Source: a virus. From it: a DNA stretch of 64,000 bases. The first letter of the stretch is position 1. Every line of letters begins with the position of its first letter. Below the pieces are notes generated by a model that saw nothing but the letters and a program-made list of their open reading frames with translations, had not been told where the DNA came from and did no database searches. The stretch is taken from positions 58,500-122,499 of the IMG/VR virus record IMGVR_UViG_3300009550_000010, one strand, 5' to 3'. Position numbers and translations under genes: made by a program. Of this stretch, positions 44,701 to 53,552 are shown piece by piece.

Positions 44701-47700
44701 AAGTTAATATATCACCAGTGGTTACACTGATAGGAGGATTAATGGATGAACCTACACTTACAAATCTTGTATTATCACTGTAAGTTGCAACTACAGTGCT
44801 AGTGGCAGCTGATACAACCGTTAGATCAATAGTATCTTTTGCTTCTAATGTGTGTGGTGCAAGAGTATGTACAGTGACCTCATTGATTCGTAAATCACCA
44901 TTCACATTGCTTCTTTGTGATACAAATGAGTGAGTGTTGCCAATTCCTAAAATCCCATCAAACATGACTTGTTGTAGGTCTGAACTAATACCTGCTAGAG
45001 TTGTTACTATACCAACTTTATTAGCGTCAATAACTTTGATGAATACATCTGGTGGTAATGGACGCTTGAATCCACCAGCCACACGCTTCATTGCATCTGT
45101 TTGATATGTAAGTGAAGTACCAGCACCTGGTGAATAAGTTACTTTTTCACCATCTCTAAATGGGTGCCTTGGTAAGAAGATTGTTCTATTTGGTATGAAC
45201 TGATCGCCAAAATCAAGTGTAGATACAGTTGATCCAATACCTACACCAAAAGTGAGACCAACTCCAACATCACCATCACCTCTGAAATATTGTGCCACCT
45301 CACCTTCTACAAGGGTATTATTTTTTGGTGTAAATTTGAATTCTTTTTCTAATCGTACAACCGAGCATCCATACGTGTGTGCTGCTGCAACTGTTCCATT
45401 TTGAGCACGAATTAGATCAAGTTCATTATGAAGAGTATCAATACCAAAGATAAGAAACTCTTCTGCCTCTATTTTTATAATATCATTGATACCAAATTTA
45501 TTGACAGACTCTTGCATTCTTACACTTGTTGTAAGACCCACACTCAACATTGCAGTTCCTAAACCAGAACTTACCTCTCTTACTTGGATCTTATGATTTC
45601 CATCAAATGTATTTGAAGCACTATGTATTATAACATTTGTAGAATTTGATAAACCATGAGCACCAGTAAATATACCAGTTGCATTTTTACCATCAGAAAT
45701 AAATTTTATATTACTATAATCAATGATTTCTGATGAAATAGAAGATATGCCTGGTCCAATAACTTCAGCAATCTCACCAAGGGCACCAAATCCTCTTGTG
45801 TCTGTATTATCAAATACGAGTTTATCTCCTACATTGAAATTTTCACCATCTCTTACAATAGTAATAGAGTCAATAGAACCCGTTTGAACAGATACTATTT
45901 TACTTGTTTCTTTTGTATTCTTATTAGAGTTTGATATAAACTCATAATTTTTTGTTTTATGTGGTGTGGTATTTCTTACTAATCCAAGTGCAACAGGATC
46001 AAGGTCTTGATTTGATGTAAGTGCATTATTGAATGTATCGTATTTTGAATTATATGTGTCACCAATTACATATGGGAATTGAGGTTCTCTGACACTGAAA
46101 AAAGGACTATTAGTGTTTCCATTAATTCCAGTCTCGACTGTTGTGTAATATGCATAGATTCCATTTGGATAATCAGGAGTAATTGCAAATCTGCCATTAT
46201 GCTCGTCAAGATCGCCCAATCCCTCAACATATACGTAATCCTCTATGAAAAATCCTGATGGGTATTGTAAAGTTGGAGGTCCGTCAACCCTAGTCAGTGG
46301 TTTATAACTTGATTGTATGTATGTAAGACCACCTGTACCATCTGCATTTTTGAAACAATGAGGACCGTAAATCGGGTGACCATCATACGCATATCCTAAA
46401 ATAGGTGAGTGTTCTACCCCTTTATCATTAAAGAAATCTCTCAGATTACGTGGAACAAAATAGTTTACATATGGATTACCAACAGAAGTAGCAGTTTCAT
46501 AGAAACCATCATCCTGTGACATATCGCCACTCTTTGCATATCTTGCTACTTGATTTACAGTCCAGTTATCAATGTTAGCAGAATAAATCGCACCAGAACC
46601 AGGTGTCTTTGCTGAGACAGTCGTTTTAGGTTGTGTATATCCAGCACCTTTATCAATCATCTCAATTGAGACTATCTGACCACCTGATACAATTGCCTTT
46701 GCTTTTGCTCCTATTCCATCACCAGCAATAGTGATGTCTGGTGTACTAAAGAAATTTTCTCCACCATACTTGATTATAATTTGATCAACATGACCATTTA
46801 CAATGAATGGTTGTAGGAAGGCATTTTTACCTTCTTGGGTATCAATACTTGGTTTGAAGTTATCGTTTACAACCGTAGAACCGTACTCAGAACCATCTCT
46901 AGAGACATGAACTGAATCAATGTTTCCTCTAATAACGGGGGTAGCGGTTGCGTTTGCTGTAGTAATACCTTGTCTTCCGTTGACTCGAACTTCAATAGGA
47001 GGATCCTGAAAAGTTTGTTCTCCGCTACCTGTAGATGTAAGATTGACATAATCTAATAAACTCGTTGAAATCGATACTCTAAAAGAGTTGTCTGATGTTT
47101 TTATGATATAGTATTGTGCTTGATTTGTCAATCCACCAATAGCACCTGCACCCTGTGAATATTTTACAATCTCACCAGAAGAAAATCCATGATTGTTTAT
47201 ATTAATAGTATCTGTAAATGTATTGATACCAGTAATAGTAGTTACAAGTCTATTATTAAATGTCGCATTCTTCTCAATAAGAATTTTATCGACTTTTTTT
47301 CTTGGAATAAAAGTAGAAAACTTATGTGTACCTCCACCACTACCAGATATAGGAATAACTCCAGTACCTGCTAATGCGTCTGTATCATTATCTGCTAACT
47401 GTATTTCATGCTCATTTACAAGTATTGTGAAGTACGATGCGTTATCTATAAGTTTGCCTGGTGTAGTTCCAATACCAATAGCGTCTGTATTGTTAGTATT
47501 ATAAATTATCTGCTCACCAGATTTCAATCCATGAGGTGTCTTGAATGAGAACTTGTTAAGTGAAGTATTGACCACACCACCAGTTGTAGTAGAGTCAAAT
47601 GAAACTACTTGTGGTGTAAGAACCATTTTTGGTTTTAGTATAGCACCATCACTATTACCACCAGTAATGGTAACATTAGGATCTTCTTGGTAATCAACAC

Positions 47701-49906
47701 CACTTGTATCTACAAGGACATCTATGATAGTTCCTGATAATTGAGATACAACTGATGCACCAATACCTGTATGACCTGTCTGAGTTACAGAGAGTCTTGG
47801 TCTATTGATTACGTCATATCCAGATCCAGTGTTTAGAACATCAACCGATTGCAGCGATCCATAATAAACCTTGTCTGTAGATTTATATGAATATATCTCG
47901 ACACCATTTGCAAATAAACCAACACCACCCTGCACAGTCTTTTCTTTAGATATATCATATTCGGGAACAGGAAACTTACGAAGTAATCTCTGACCACCTA
48001 TTGATGAATTATAAACTATCTGAGGAGTCAGGAAGTGGGTTGTAATACCTAAAAGGTCAGATCCTATTACAGAAGTAATATACTGCCCTCTACGTACGTT
48101 CTCAGGGGTGTATGCTAATGCTAGAGTATTCTGATCTATCTTCTTGACATAATATGATTGATTCTCAATTAGATTAGTTAATTTAGTTGAGTCTGAAGTG
48201 TAGTAAACTAATTCACCATCATTATAGTTGTGATCGGTTACAGTAAATTGACTTGTATCAGTGGTTATACCTGCAGTAGAAAATGTTCTGATTCTTTTCT
48301 TAGGATCAATCTGCCAATGAGGAAGACTGTTTGATGCTACGTATACTTCTTCACCTTTAGAGTAAGAGTTTTGTACGTCAACTGCCTGACCATCTTTAGT
48401 TTTGAGTTGTCTTCGTATAAAGTACGATTTTGTTATATCAATACTAGGTGCGTTTAGTCTTATTGTATTTGATAACGGTGTGCCTGTAATACTACCTTCA
48501 ATTACAACTTCGTCTTGATCTATGACATCCACAGTATCGCCTTGATATAAAGCATGGTCGCTGGTCAAAAGAATACTATAGTTATTTGGTGATATTTGAG
48601 TAATAGTATTGATTTCATATCTTGCAGCAGTATTTCCTATCCATGTAGACCATCTCTTATGGGATTGTTCAATCCCAAGAGTGCTTACATTAATTGAACT
48701 ACCTGTTTGCTGTGTTTTTGCAGATCCATTAAAGTTATTGACTACACCAAGTATCTTCAAGTTTACTGGTGAATTGATATCTCCGTCTTCATATGATACT
48801 GCTCCTCCACCCTGTGTCAAAGTAGATCCAATACTTACTGCAGTGGATAGAGTAGAAACACCTACAAACTGCGTATAATTCTTTGATGTGTATGGGAGAG
48901 TGGTCTCACCAAATACTAAATTACCAGCATTATCAAAACCAACTGTACTATCTACGTCAATTATGGTAGTGCTGATACCTGATGTTTTAGTTACGAAGGT
49001 CTTTGCAGTCTGAGTAAATGCACCAATCTGAGTTCCTTTTGATATACCTATCTGATAATAGTTTTTACCTGCTACAAATGATTTTTCTACACGGTATATT
49101 GAACCACTTACTTCACCTTGTGTAAGTGTCTGCCCTTCAATTTTCAAAGGATTTCCACTTATTGCCTCGCATAGAACTACATCTGCGACAACGTAATCCG
49201 CATCAGATGGTCTAATCATCTGTTTTGCGGGTTGAATCATCTCAACCTTCTCACCATATAGTCCACCAAATAATATCTTGAACGCTTCTTCTGTTCCTTT
49301 TGATTTGTAGAAGTCAGTTGACTGTCTTATAAAGTTTGGTTGATTTACTTGACTATTGAGTTTTCTTTCTGAGAAACCAGGTAATACCTGTTTCTTCAGT
49401 TTCTTCAAAAACTCAGTGAGGAAGACATTACTGAGATTAGTTACACGAGCATTTACTCCATGTGTTGATATTCCACTACTTGAAAAAGTAAGACTCTCTG
49501 GTTGATTAGTTTTACTATTATTTTCTATTCCACTAAAACCTCTAACACAACCAGTAAATGATGTAGTGCCTATTCCTGTGTATGTTATTATCTCATTGTC
49601 AATCTTCAGTAGACCGTAAGTTGATGGCCACCCCTTTGTAGAATCTACGAATATTGTATTACTTACATTATTGACTGCAGAAGTGAGTGAGGTAAATCCA
49701 GTCAGCACCTCATCGTTAAGAAAATCAAGACTCTTATATTCAACTATATTGTCAGCGATATCAACTGTTCCACCTTGAAATTCTTGAGAGATATAATACT
49801 GCTCTAAGAAATTCTCAAGGTTTGGATTTTCCGTTGCGATAGATTGGGGTATTTGACCCCTAACTACCTCATGGATTTTGACTTTAGTAATTGATGTGTT
49901 TATCAT
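41759..49906 (-). CDS. Giant baseplate wedge protein, gp7-like, with YHYH domain
   Basis: 2715 aa, over twice T4 gp7 (1032). It lies directly after gp6 (TAATG overlap), the gp7 position. The N-terminal 250 residues ('PNLENFLEQYYISQEFQGG', 'DFYKSKGTEEAFKILFGGLY', 'IQPAKQMIRPSDADYV') match the cyanophage gp7-type start as I recall it. About residues 1160-1260 hold 'ILGYAYDGHPIYGPHCF' and 'LDEHNGRFAITPDYPNGIYA', the signature of the YHYH domain. Eight G-x-G-Y-like units, two IDxE/RG modules and several HGL-type modules fill the rest. The name gp7 is by synteny. Confidence 0.75.
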   Translation of the reverse strand: MINTSITKVKIHEVVRGQIPQSIATENPNLENFLEQYYISQEFQGGTVDIADNIVEYKSLDFLNDEVLTGFTSLTSAVNNVSNTIFVDSTKGWPSTYGLLKIDNEIITYTGIGTTSFTGCVRGFSGIENNSKTNQPESLTFSSSGISTHGVNARVTNLSNVFLTEFLKKLKKQVLPGFSERKLNSQVNQPNFIRQSTDFYKSKGTEEAFKILFGGLYGEKVEMIQPAKQMIRPSDADYVVADVVLCEAISGNPLKIEGQTLTQGEVSGSIYRVEKSFVAGKNYYQIGISKGTQIGAFTQTAKTFVTKTSGISTTIIDVDSTVGFDNAGNLVFGETTLPYTSKNYTQFVGVSTLSTAVSIGSTLTQGGGAVSYEDGDINSPVNLKILGVVNNFNGSAKTQQTGSSINVSTLGIEQSHKRWSTWIGNTAARYEINTITQISPNNYSILLTSDHALYQGDTVDVIDQDEVVIEGSITGTPLSNTIRLNAPSIDITKSYFIRRQLKTKDGQAVDVQNSYSKGEEVYVASNSLPHWQIDPKKRIRTFSTAGITTDTSQFTVTDHNYNDGELVYYTSDSTKLTNLIENQSYYVKKIDQNTLALAYTPENVRRGQYITSVIGSDLLGITTHFLTPQIVYNSSIGGQRLLRKFPVPEYDISKEKTVQGGVGLFANGVEIYSYKSTDKVYYGSLQSVDVLNTGSGYDVINRPRLSVTQTGHTGIGASVVSQLSGTIIDVLVDTSGVDYQEDPNVTITGGNSDGAILKPKMVLTPQVVSFDSTTTGGVVNTSLNKFSFKTPHGLKSGEQIIYNTNNTDAIGIGTTPGKLIDNASYFTILVNEHEIQLADNDTDALAGTGVIPISGSGGGTHKFSTFIPRKKVDKILIEKNATFNNRLVTTITGINTFTDTININNHGFSSGEIVKYSQGAGAIGGLTNQAQYYIIKTSDNSFRVSISTSLLDYVNLTSTGSGEQTFQDPPIEVRVNGRQGITTANATATPVIRGNIDSVHVSRDGSEYGSTVVNDNFKPSIDTQEGKNAFLQPFIVNGHVDQIIIKYGGENFFSTPDITIAGDGIGAKAKAIVSGGQIVSIEMIDKGAGYTQPKTTVSAKTPGSGAIYSANIDNWTVNQVARYAKSGDMSQDDGFYETATSVGNPYVNYFVPRNLRDFFNDKGVEHSPILGYAYDGHPIYGPHCFKNADGTGGLTYIQSSYKPLTRVDGPPTLQYPSGFFIEDYVYVEGLGDLDEHNGRFAITPDYPNGIYAYYTTVETGINGNTNSPFFSVREPQFPYVIGDTYNSKYDTFNNALTSNQDLDPVALGLVRNTTPHKTKNYEFISNSNKNTKETSKIVSVQTGSIDSITIVRDGENFNVGDKLVFDNTDTRGFGALGEIAEVIGPGISSISSEIIDYSNIKFISDGKNATGIFTGAHGLSNSTNVIIHSASNTFDGNHKIQVREVSSGLGTAMLSVGLTTSVRMQESVNKFGINDIIKIEAEEFLIFGIDTLHNELDLIRAQNGTVAAAHTYGCSVVRLEKEFKFTPKNNTLVEGEVAQYFRGDGDVGVGLTFGVGIGSTVSTLDFGDQFIPNRTIFLPRHPFRDGEKVTYSPGAGTSLTYQTDAMKRVAGGFKRPLPPDVFIKVIDANKVGIVTTLAGISSDLQQVMFDGILGIGNTHSFVSQRSNVNGDLRINEVTVHTLAPHTLEAKDTIDLTVVSAATSTVVATYSDNTRFVSVGSSINPPISVTTGDILTFDLSSSTLADVNLDFYEDQNFKKEFVGSGKSAIEITNSGVPGDALATKTVRFTKEVPNVLYYNFSSKDNSKIIEIDDQIIDYGKITVNDSKFNIRTGIITVTSNTFKYNISRIPERVGYTTTSDIRYTTTSKNVTGPIGRILLTSGGVGYKDNPRVSVASTTGSSVDLKAVGQNIGAIDKVDIIDFGFDYPSDRTLKPQAAMPQVMFLKDNFAVDTVAITSTGNNYLTTPNLVLFNSKTNTVNPQAQFVATLTGNSVGNVKIIKNGGNLSAGDGKLLAVDNTNGVGIISATYAEPTVTLRLKTPSPLGFGSMSFPFAVGDQVFVENTGVTTGTGYNSVDYNYQYFTLTGVTTNPGQVNQAIITYDVDTPPGTHDYGNYGTVTNKKDIAQFDLTLKESVFVNNEIIYNGSNEARVILGDGKTTNVLRVNSIVGFNTGDQIVGKISNGGGTIESIESYGGDFDTGVSVEKIYGWEKDTGKLNQFNQRIQDSDYYQNFAYSLKSFVGISSWSEPVDSLAHIGGFKKHSDLLISSAPTGIGTTSQITAVGTAGTSVILIDNKAKIYERHDHDTGYELPNAAETISDEVVFRHSRFGDSLLCKTNRVLEIDDISPQFYSDPDKIREVEIDTFSIASFSAVKYYAQVVLDSSLGVTYNATQYCEFIVTHDTAKVYINQYADLSDAFDLGEFTATISGTSVSVSFKPFNASFTYDVTFHKEGIPNSVSTGTTAFAHVEKVGVSSAFAASGSPSTVVFFEVDSTKFQSGDILVVHNGSGQKEIEEYSFLCDGTGDIDFTDYTNIGTGVTQGNFDLDISGGIIQFKYTPVSGIGVTIQTLSTLVGIATTVSSVSSNIMNLEVGDSELNATRTTIGASASPSAAIVSTKSFSNYTSMRYTVEIENTTDNKRSVFKVSANSFGGNANFNKYNNISNAADEKRDVRNTEIILSSGNVIMTFLPLANKAYIVRTSEIRIDKPDNVPSDTTITI

Positions 49907-52035
49907 TAATACCCTGAACCAGAGCTGCTAGATGAATTTGATGATGTTGATGATGAAGATGATGTATATGTGGAACTTGAAGATCCAGAATCAGATAGAA
50001 TGTTCGGTGTTGATGTAATGAGTTTACTGGAGTCAGAGTGTGATGATCCTGTCATTTTCTGCCCATTGTTCATCGTATGGAAAGGTCCGAAGTATGGTTG
50101 ACCGTCAACATAACCTACCAGTTGAGTTGACCCAGTTGTGCTTGATATGATAGCACCCCTTACCTTAGATCCGTTTGAGTAACTTGATTGTACATCAAAT
50201 CTTGTGCCTGATGTATTTGCACCTGAAGCAATAGAGTCTTGCCTCATATAGAAATTACTCTGAGTAACATCAAACTGTAAATACAATTCCTTTCTTGCTA
50301 ATACATCATTAGACAACGGAATTGCTTGAACCTCCACAATATTGTTTGGTTGAACGGTAGATGTTATATTCACAGTATCTATAATGATTTCTCCCTTCTT
50401 ATAATCAATAGTACCAAAGGATTTAGAAAGAATTTTGATGTCAGCATCAGATACAATCTGGAAGAGTATCAAATTACCCTTATCAGTCCCTGCTATCTTC
50501 TCATCACTGAAGTAGACTGTACCCACTGTTCCTGAAATTGAGAATCCAGTTGACTTGATATTATAAGAACTTTCTGGTGCGTAGAATTCATTATCGTAAC
50601 ATAATTCATACTGTGCAAACTGATTGATCTTAGCGTTCAGGTTTCTTCTAATTCTTACAGTTGTAATGTTTGAAGTAATTGAAGTATTGACACTATCAAT
50701 CAATGATAGTATCTTACTATACTTGAATCTACCACCAAACTTATTTAACTCTGTACCGCCTGAGAATGATGCAATAGCACTGATAACTTCACTCTTCAGA
50801 TTATCAGGGTCACCAATAAAGTTTGCATTATAATAGACTGTACTATCAATCTCAACATACATGAACTTGAGGTCTACAAATTCAGGCACTATACCTGCAA
50901 CAGAATAACTTTTCAAAGAAGACAATATCTGCTTCTTAGTAAAGTCAGATAAGAAGTTACCATTTCTAGGTTTAGCTGCAATGAATACTCTTCCATACTG
51001 AGGAGGATCTAAATCTTCTCCACCGTATGCACTGACTGATTCAATGTTAGAGTATACAGTTGGTAGTATTGCTTCATAGTCAGATGCAGTAACTGCCCTG
51101 TGCTGTGAGGCATATCGCCTTGGAGCGTAGTATTTTACGCTCTGTAGGGATTCTATCTCATCACCATTATCAGACGGTTCATTGACTGTTAGTATAGGTG
51201 TGTAGTTCTGAAGAGTGGCACCTTCTTGATCTATTAGTTTACCAGAGAATGAGAAGTCTCTGACACCATTGCCATCAGAACCATTAGTACGGATATAGGA
51301 TATTTCAACAACGTTTCCTGAATCCAGTTTTTTTCCAAAGATGTTATCACCAAATAGAAGTTCATATTTTTCATCTGATGTTTCCTGTAGTAGATAAATG
51401 TTTGATGTAGAAGTAATACCAAGAATATTATCAACTAAACTAAATTGTGTCTCTGTAGTAGATGAAACATTATCCCTGACCTTGACTCTTATAGTAGATG
51501 TGTCTATACCATCATTAGGTAATACATATCTTTGATTTTTTTGACTACTATCAACAACAAAATTAGTTTCTAGATATTGACCTTGATATATCTCTAATGT
51601 ACCAACTGCCTCACCATTCTCTGCTGTACCAGTCACCTGCTCTGGAATAGAAAAAATATAACTTGTATTTGACACTCTACCATTTGATATAATACCAGGT
51701 TGAAACTTAATTTGTGTTACTGTACTTGATAAATCTGAAATATTATAATCTACCTTTGCCTTTGCTGCTCTTTTTGATCTAGGAACATAACCAATATTTC
51801 TCGCTAATGATACTACGTTTTCTCTTATTGTAGCACTGTCAATGAATGTCTCGTTCACTGCCATATTGGTATTGAACGCTGTAATATATGTGTTATATGC
51901 TAATAGATTGATTACTACAGATAAGTTAGAACCCTCAAAATCAAAATCAGTAAAGTTACTGTTTGATCGAAGATAATCCTTGATCGAGGTCTTTATATCC
52001 TCGTAATTGAGGTTTGTGTATTGTTGCAGTGCCAT
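49906..52035 (-). CDS. 6: Baseplate wedge protein gp6
   Basis: 709 aa. N-terminal 'YTNLNYEDIKTSIKDYLRSN', 'FEGSNLSVVINLLAYNTYIT' and 'SLARNIGYVPRSKRAAKAKV' are characteristic of cyanophage gp6, a baseplate-J-like protein whose dimers form the ring linking wedges. The domain after residue 290 ('PRRYASQHRAVTASDYEAIL', 'VYSNIESVSAYGGEDLDPPQ') is the conserved core. The last 40 residues are almost only Ser, Thr, Gly and Tyr, an unusual tail. Coupled by TAATG to gp25 and to the gp7-like gene. Confidence 0.95.
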   Translation of the reverse strand: MALQQYTNLNYEDIKTSIKDYLRSNSNFTDFDFEGSNLSVVINLLAYNTYITAFNTNMAVNETFIDSATIRENVVSLARNIGYVPRSKRAAKAKVDYNISDLSSTVTQIKFQPGIISNGRVSNTSYIFSIPEQVTGTAENGEAVGTLEIYQGQYLETNFVVDSSQKNQRYVLPNDGIDTSTIRVKVRDNVSSTTETQFSLVDNILGITSTSNIYLLQETSDEKYELLFGDNIFGKKLDSGNVVEISYIRTNGSDGNGVRDFSFSGKLIDQEGATLQNYTPILTVNEPSDNGDEIESLQSVKYYAPRRYASQHRAVTASDYEAILPTVYSNIESVSAYGGEDLDPPQYGRVFIAAKPRNGNFLSDFTKKQILSSLKSYSVAGIVPEFVDLKFMYVEIDSTVYYNANFIGDPDNLKSEVISAIASFSGGTELNKFGGRFKYSKILSLIDSVNTSITSNITTVRIRRNLNAKINQFAQYELCYDNEFYAPESSYNIKSTGFSISGTVGTVYFSDEKIAGTDKGNLILFQIVSDADIKILSKSFGTIDYKKGEIIIDTVNITSTVQPNNIVEVQAIPLSNDVLARKELYLQFDVTQSNFYMRQDSIASGANTSGTRFDVQSSYSNGSKVRGAIISSTTGSTQLVGYVDGQPYFGPFHTMNNGQKMTGSSHSDSSKLITSTPNILSDSGSSSSTYTSSSSSTSSNSSSSSGSGY

Positions 52036-52439
52036 TATAACCTAGTTGGTTCTAAAATAAAGTTTAGCGATTGAGAGGGAGTGGATAATCCTACAATGTC
52101 ATAATCTATAGTGATATCAATAGCATTTTGATCGGGGAAAGAATTCACATTTACTCTTTGAAGCAACACTCTTGGTTCAAAGTTAGTAATCACCGTTTCG
52201 ATCTCATTCTTTATAGGATCGACATAATCACTGTTTGCCAATTCAAAAAGAGCTTGTTCTACTCTTGTTCCAATTAAATCATTGAAGAAAACTTCTCCTA
52301 TTTGTGTCCTTACCAAATTCTGAACAGATCTCTTGATTGCATCCTCATTTTTTAGAGGAAGTATATCATTAGTGATTGGATGACGCTTGAATGAAAGCGA
52401 TATATCTTTAAAACCTTGAGATGTTCTTTGAACTGGCAC
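52035..52439 (-). CDS. 25: Baseplate wedge protein gp25
   Basis: 134 aa, the lysozyme-like wedge/sheath initiator of contractile tails. 'DISLSFKRHPITNDILPLKN', 'AIKRSVQNLVRTQIGEVFFN' and 'GTRVEQALFELANSDYV' match the GPW/gp25 family. Translation starts at GTG (52439). An in-frame stop lies close upstream, so no ATG is available. Tandem late motifs lie 21-35 nt upstream. Confidence 0.95.
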   Translation of the reverse strand: MPVQRTSQGFKDISLSFKRHPITNDILPLKNEDAIKRSVQNLVRTQIGEVFFNDLIGTRVEQALFELANSDYVDPIKNEIETVITNFEPRVLLQRVNVNSFPDQNAIDITIDYDIVGLSTPSQSLNFILEPTRL

Positions 52440-52459
52440 TATTTTACTACGATCTCGTG

Positions 52460-52474
52460 TATTTATCTATTTAG
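52460..52474 (-). promoter_or_regulatory. Tandem late-promoter-like motifs before gp25
   Basis: Minus-strand CTAAATA (52474-52468) followed at once by GATAAATA (52467-52460), 21-35 nt upstream of the GTG start and just downstream of a terminator. This is the likely start of the gp25-gp6-gp7 late transcript. Confidence 0.65.
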
Positions 52475-52481
52475 AGGCAAT

Positions 52482-52506
52482 AAAAAAGGGAGTCGTAAAA
52501 CTCCCT
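52482..52506 (-). terminator. Rho-independent terminator upstream of gp25
   Basis: Minus-strand AGGGAG pairs with CTCCCT across an 8-nt loop (one more T-A pair possible), followed by six T. It ends transcription from the glycosyltransferase/small-protein side before the baseplate operon. Confidence 0.88.
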
Positions 52507-52556
52507 GTTCTGAAAAAGACTAATAAACCCTCCGTAGCCAGTTGATCTGTCGGATT

Positions 52557-52730
52557 TCACTCGTCTTCTGTATCCTCGCCCAAATACTCAACTCGTACAT
52601 CATCAGGATGGGGAGTACCAATGGAATAAAAGTCGTCTGCAAAAGTTTGCGTAACGTCCATCATTTCCTCTTCTGTAATAGAAGAATGTACCTTTTCTTC
52701 CCCAACGTATATATCGTACTTTGCCACCAT
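52557..52730 (-). CDS. Small acidic conserved phage protein
   Basis: 57 aa from the ATG at 52730; an ATG at 52760 directly after the glycosyltransferase stop would add ten residues. 'KYDIYVGEEKVHSSITEEEM' is followed by 'FADDFYSIGTPHPDDVRVEY' and an acidic tail. A clear relative lies at 57876-58034 ('FDVYLDKKLVFDHLSEEEAE'), whose start supports 52730. The pattern is common in cyanophage genomes; function unknown. Confidence 0.75.
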   Translation of the reverse strand: MVAKYDIYVGEEKVHSSITEEEMMDVTQTFADDFYSIGTPHPDDVRVEYLGEDTEDE

Positions 52731-52760
52731 TGTTACATCCAATACACTATTTGTAACCAT

Positions 52761-53519
52761 TTATAAGATTCTTGTTTTCTCGTGACCGACTCTGCATTTA
52801 GGATCTATCCATATTTCATAACCTGCTTTGATTGCATCTAGACAGAAAGAAACGTCTTCACCACACATGTCTTGCACCTCTCCTGACTCAAATACTTGCA
52901 TCTGAGGAGCAAACCAAGGGTACTTCATTTCTTTATTCTCAAATACACCATTCTTAATAAGTAACCAACCAAACCCAGTATAATCAACTGTGAACGGTTT
53001 GCGTCTCTTGACAATTCCATCAACCATCTCATGATTCATGACTCCACCATTTTCTTTGAAATCATCTTCTTCCATCCAGTGTGCACATGATGTAGTACGT
53101 CCATCTTCAGTTACATACCATCCACCTGCTAGATCTTTATCCATCCATACAAGACGATAGAACTGTTCGATACCAAATACTATATCACTATCAATCCATA
53201 ACTGATAATCATACTTTAGTTTACCATCCCAAGGTATCTGATCAGGTCCTCGTAATACATTTGCACCAAGACACTTACATCTGGCAAAATTAACCATAGA
53301 TGAATAGTCTTGCGATATTTGAATACTTGCACCCTGCTGCACTAACTCGAAACAGAGAGATACAAAGTTTTTCAAATAGATGTATGATACTCCTCTACCT
53401 GGTAAACAGAAAACTATACTCTTCCCTTTGATAAGAGGTCTAGCATTCTCTATAGAAAATTCATTACTTGCTTCTTCTGGGTTAGGTGCAGAAGATACCA
53501 CCTTGAATCCTTTTGCCAT
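52761..53519 (-). CDS. GT-A type glycosyltransferase
   Basis: 252 aa. 'YQLWIDSDIVF' has a D-S-D metal/nucleotide-sugar motif (Asp110, Asp112), 'GADVLRG'-type loops precede it, and 'MCGEDVSFCLDAIKAGYEIW' with 'VGHEK' (His246) gives the late E-D and His typical of GT-A fold enzymes. 'CLPGRGVSYIYLKNFVSLCF' is the start of the fold. Related genes are found beside baseplate genes in cyanomyoviruses. The acceptor could be a virion protein or host glycan. Confidence 0.75.
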   Translation of the reverse strand: MAKGFKVVSSAPNPEEASNEFSIENARPLIKGKSIVFCLPGRGVSYIYLKNFVSLCFELVQQGASIQISQDYSSMVNFARCKCLGANVLRGPDQIPWDGKLKYDYQLWIDSDIVFGIEQFYRLVWMDKDLAGGWYVTEDGRTTSCAHWMEEDDFKENGGVMNHEMVDGIVKRRKPFTVDYTGFGWLLIKNGVFENKEMKYPWFAPQMQVFESGEVQDMCGEDVSFCLDAIKAGYEIWIDPKCRVGHEKTRIL

Positions 53520-53552
53520 TACAAATGATCGCTGTCAATTCATTATACTGAT

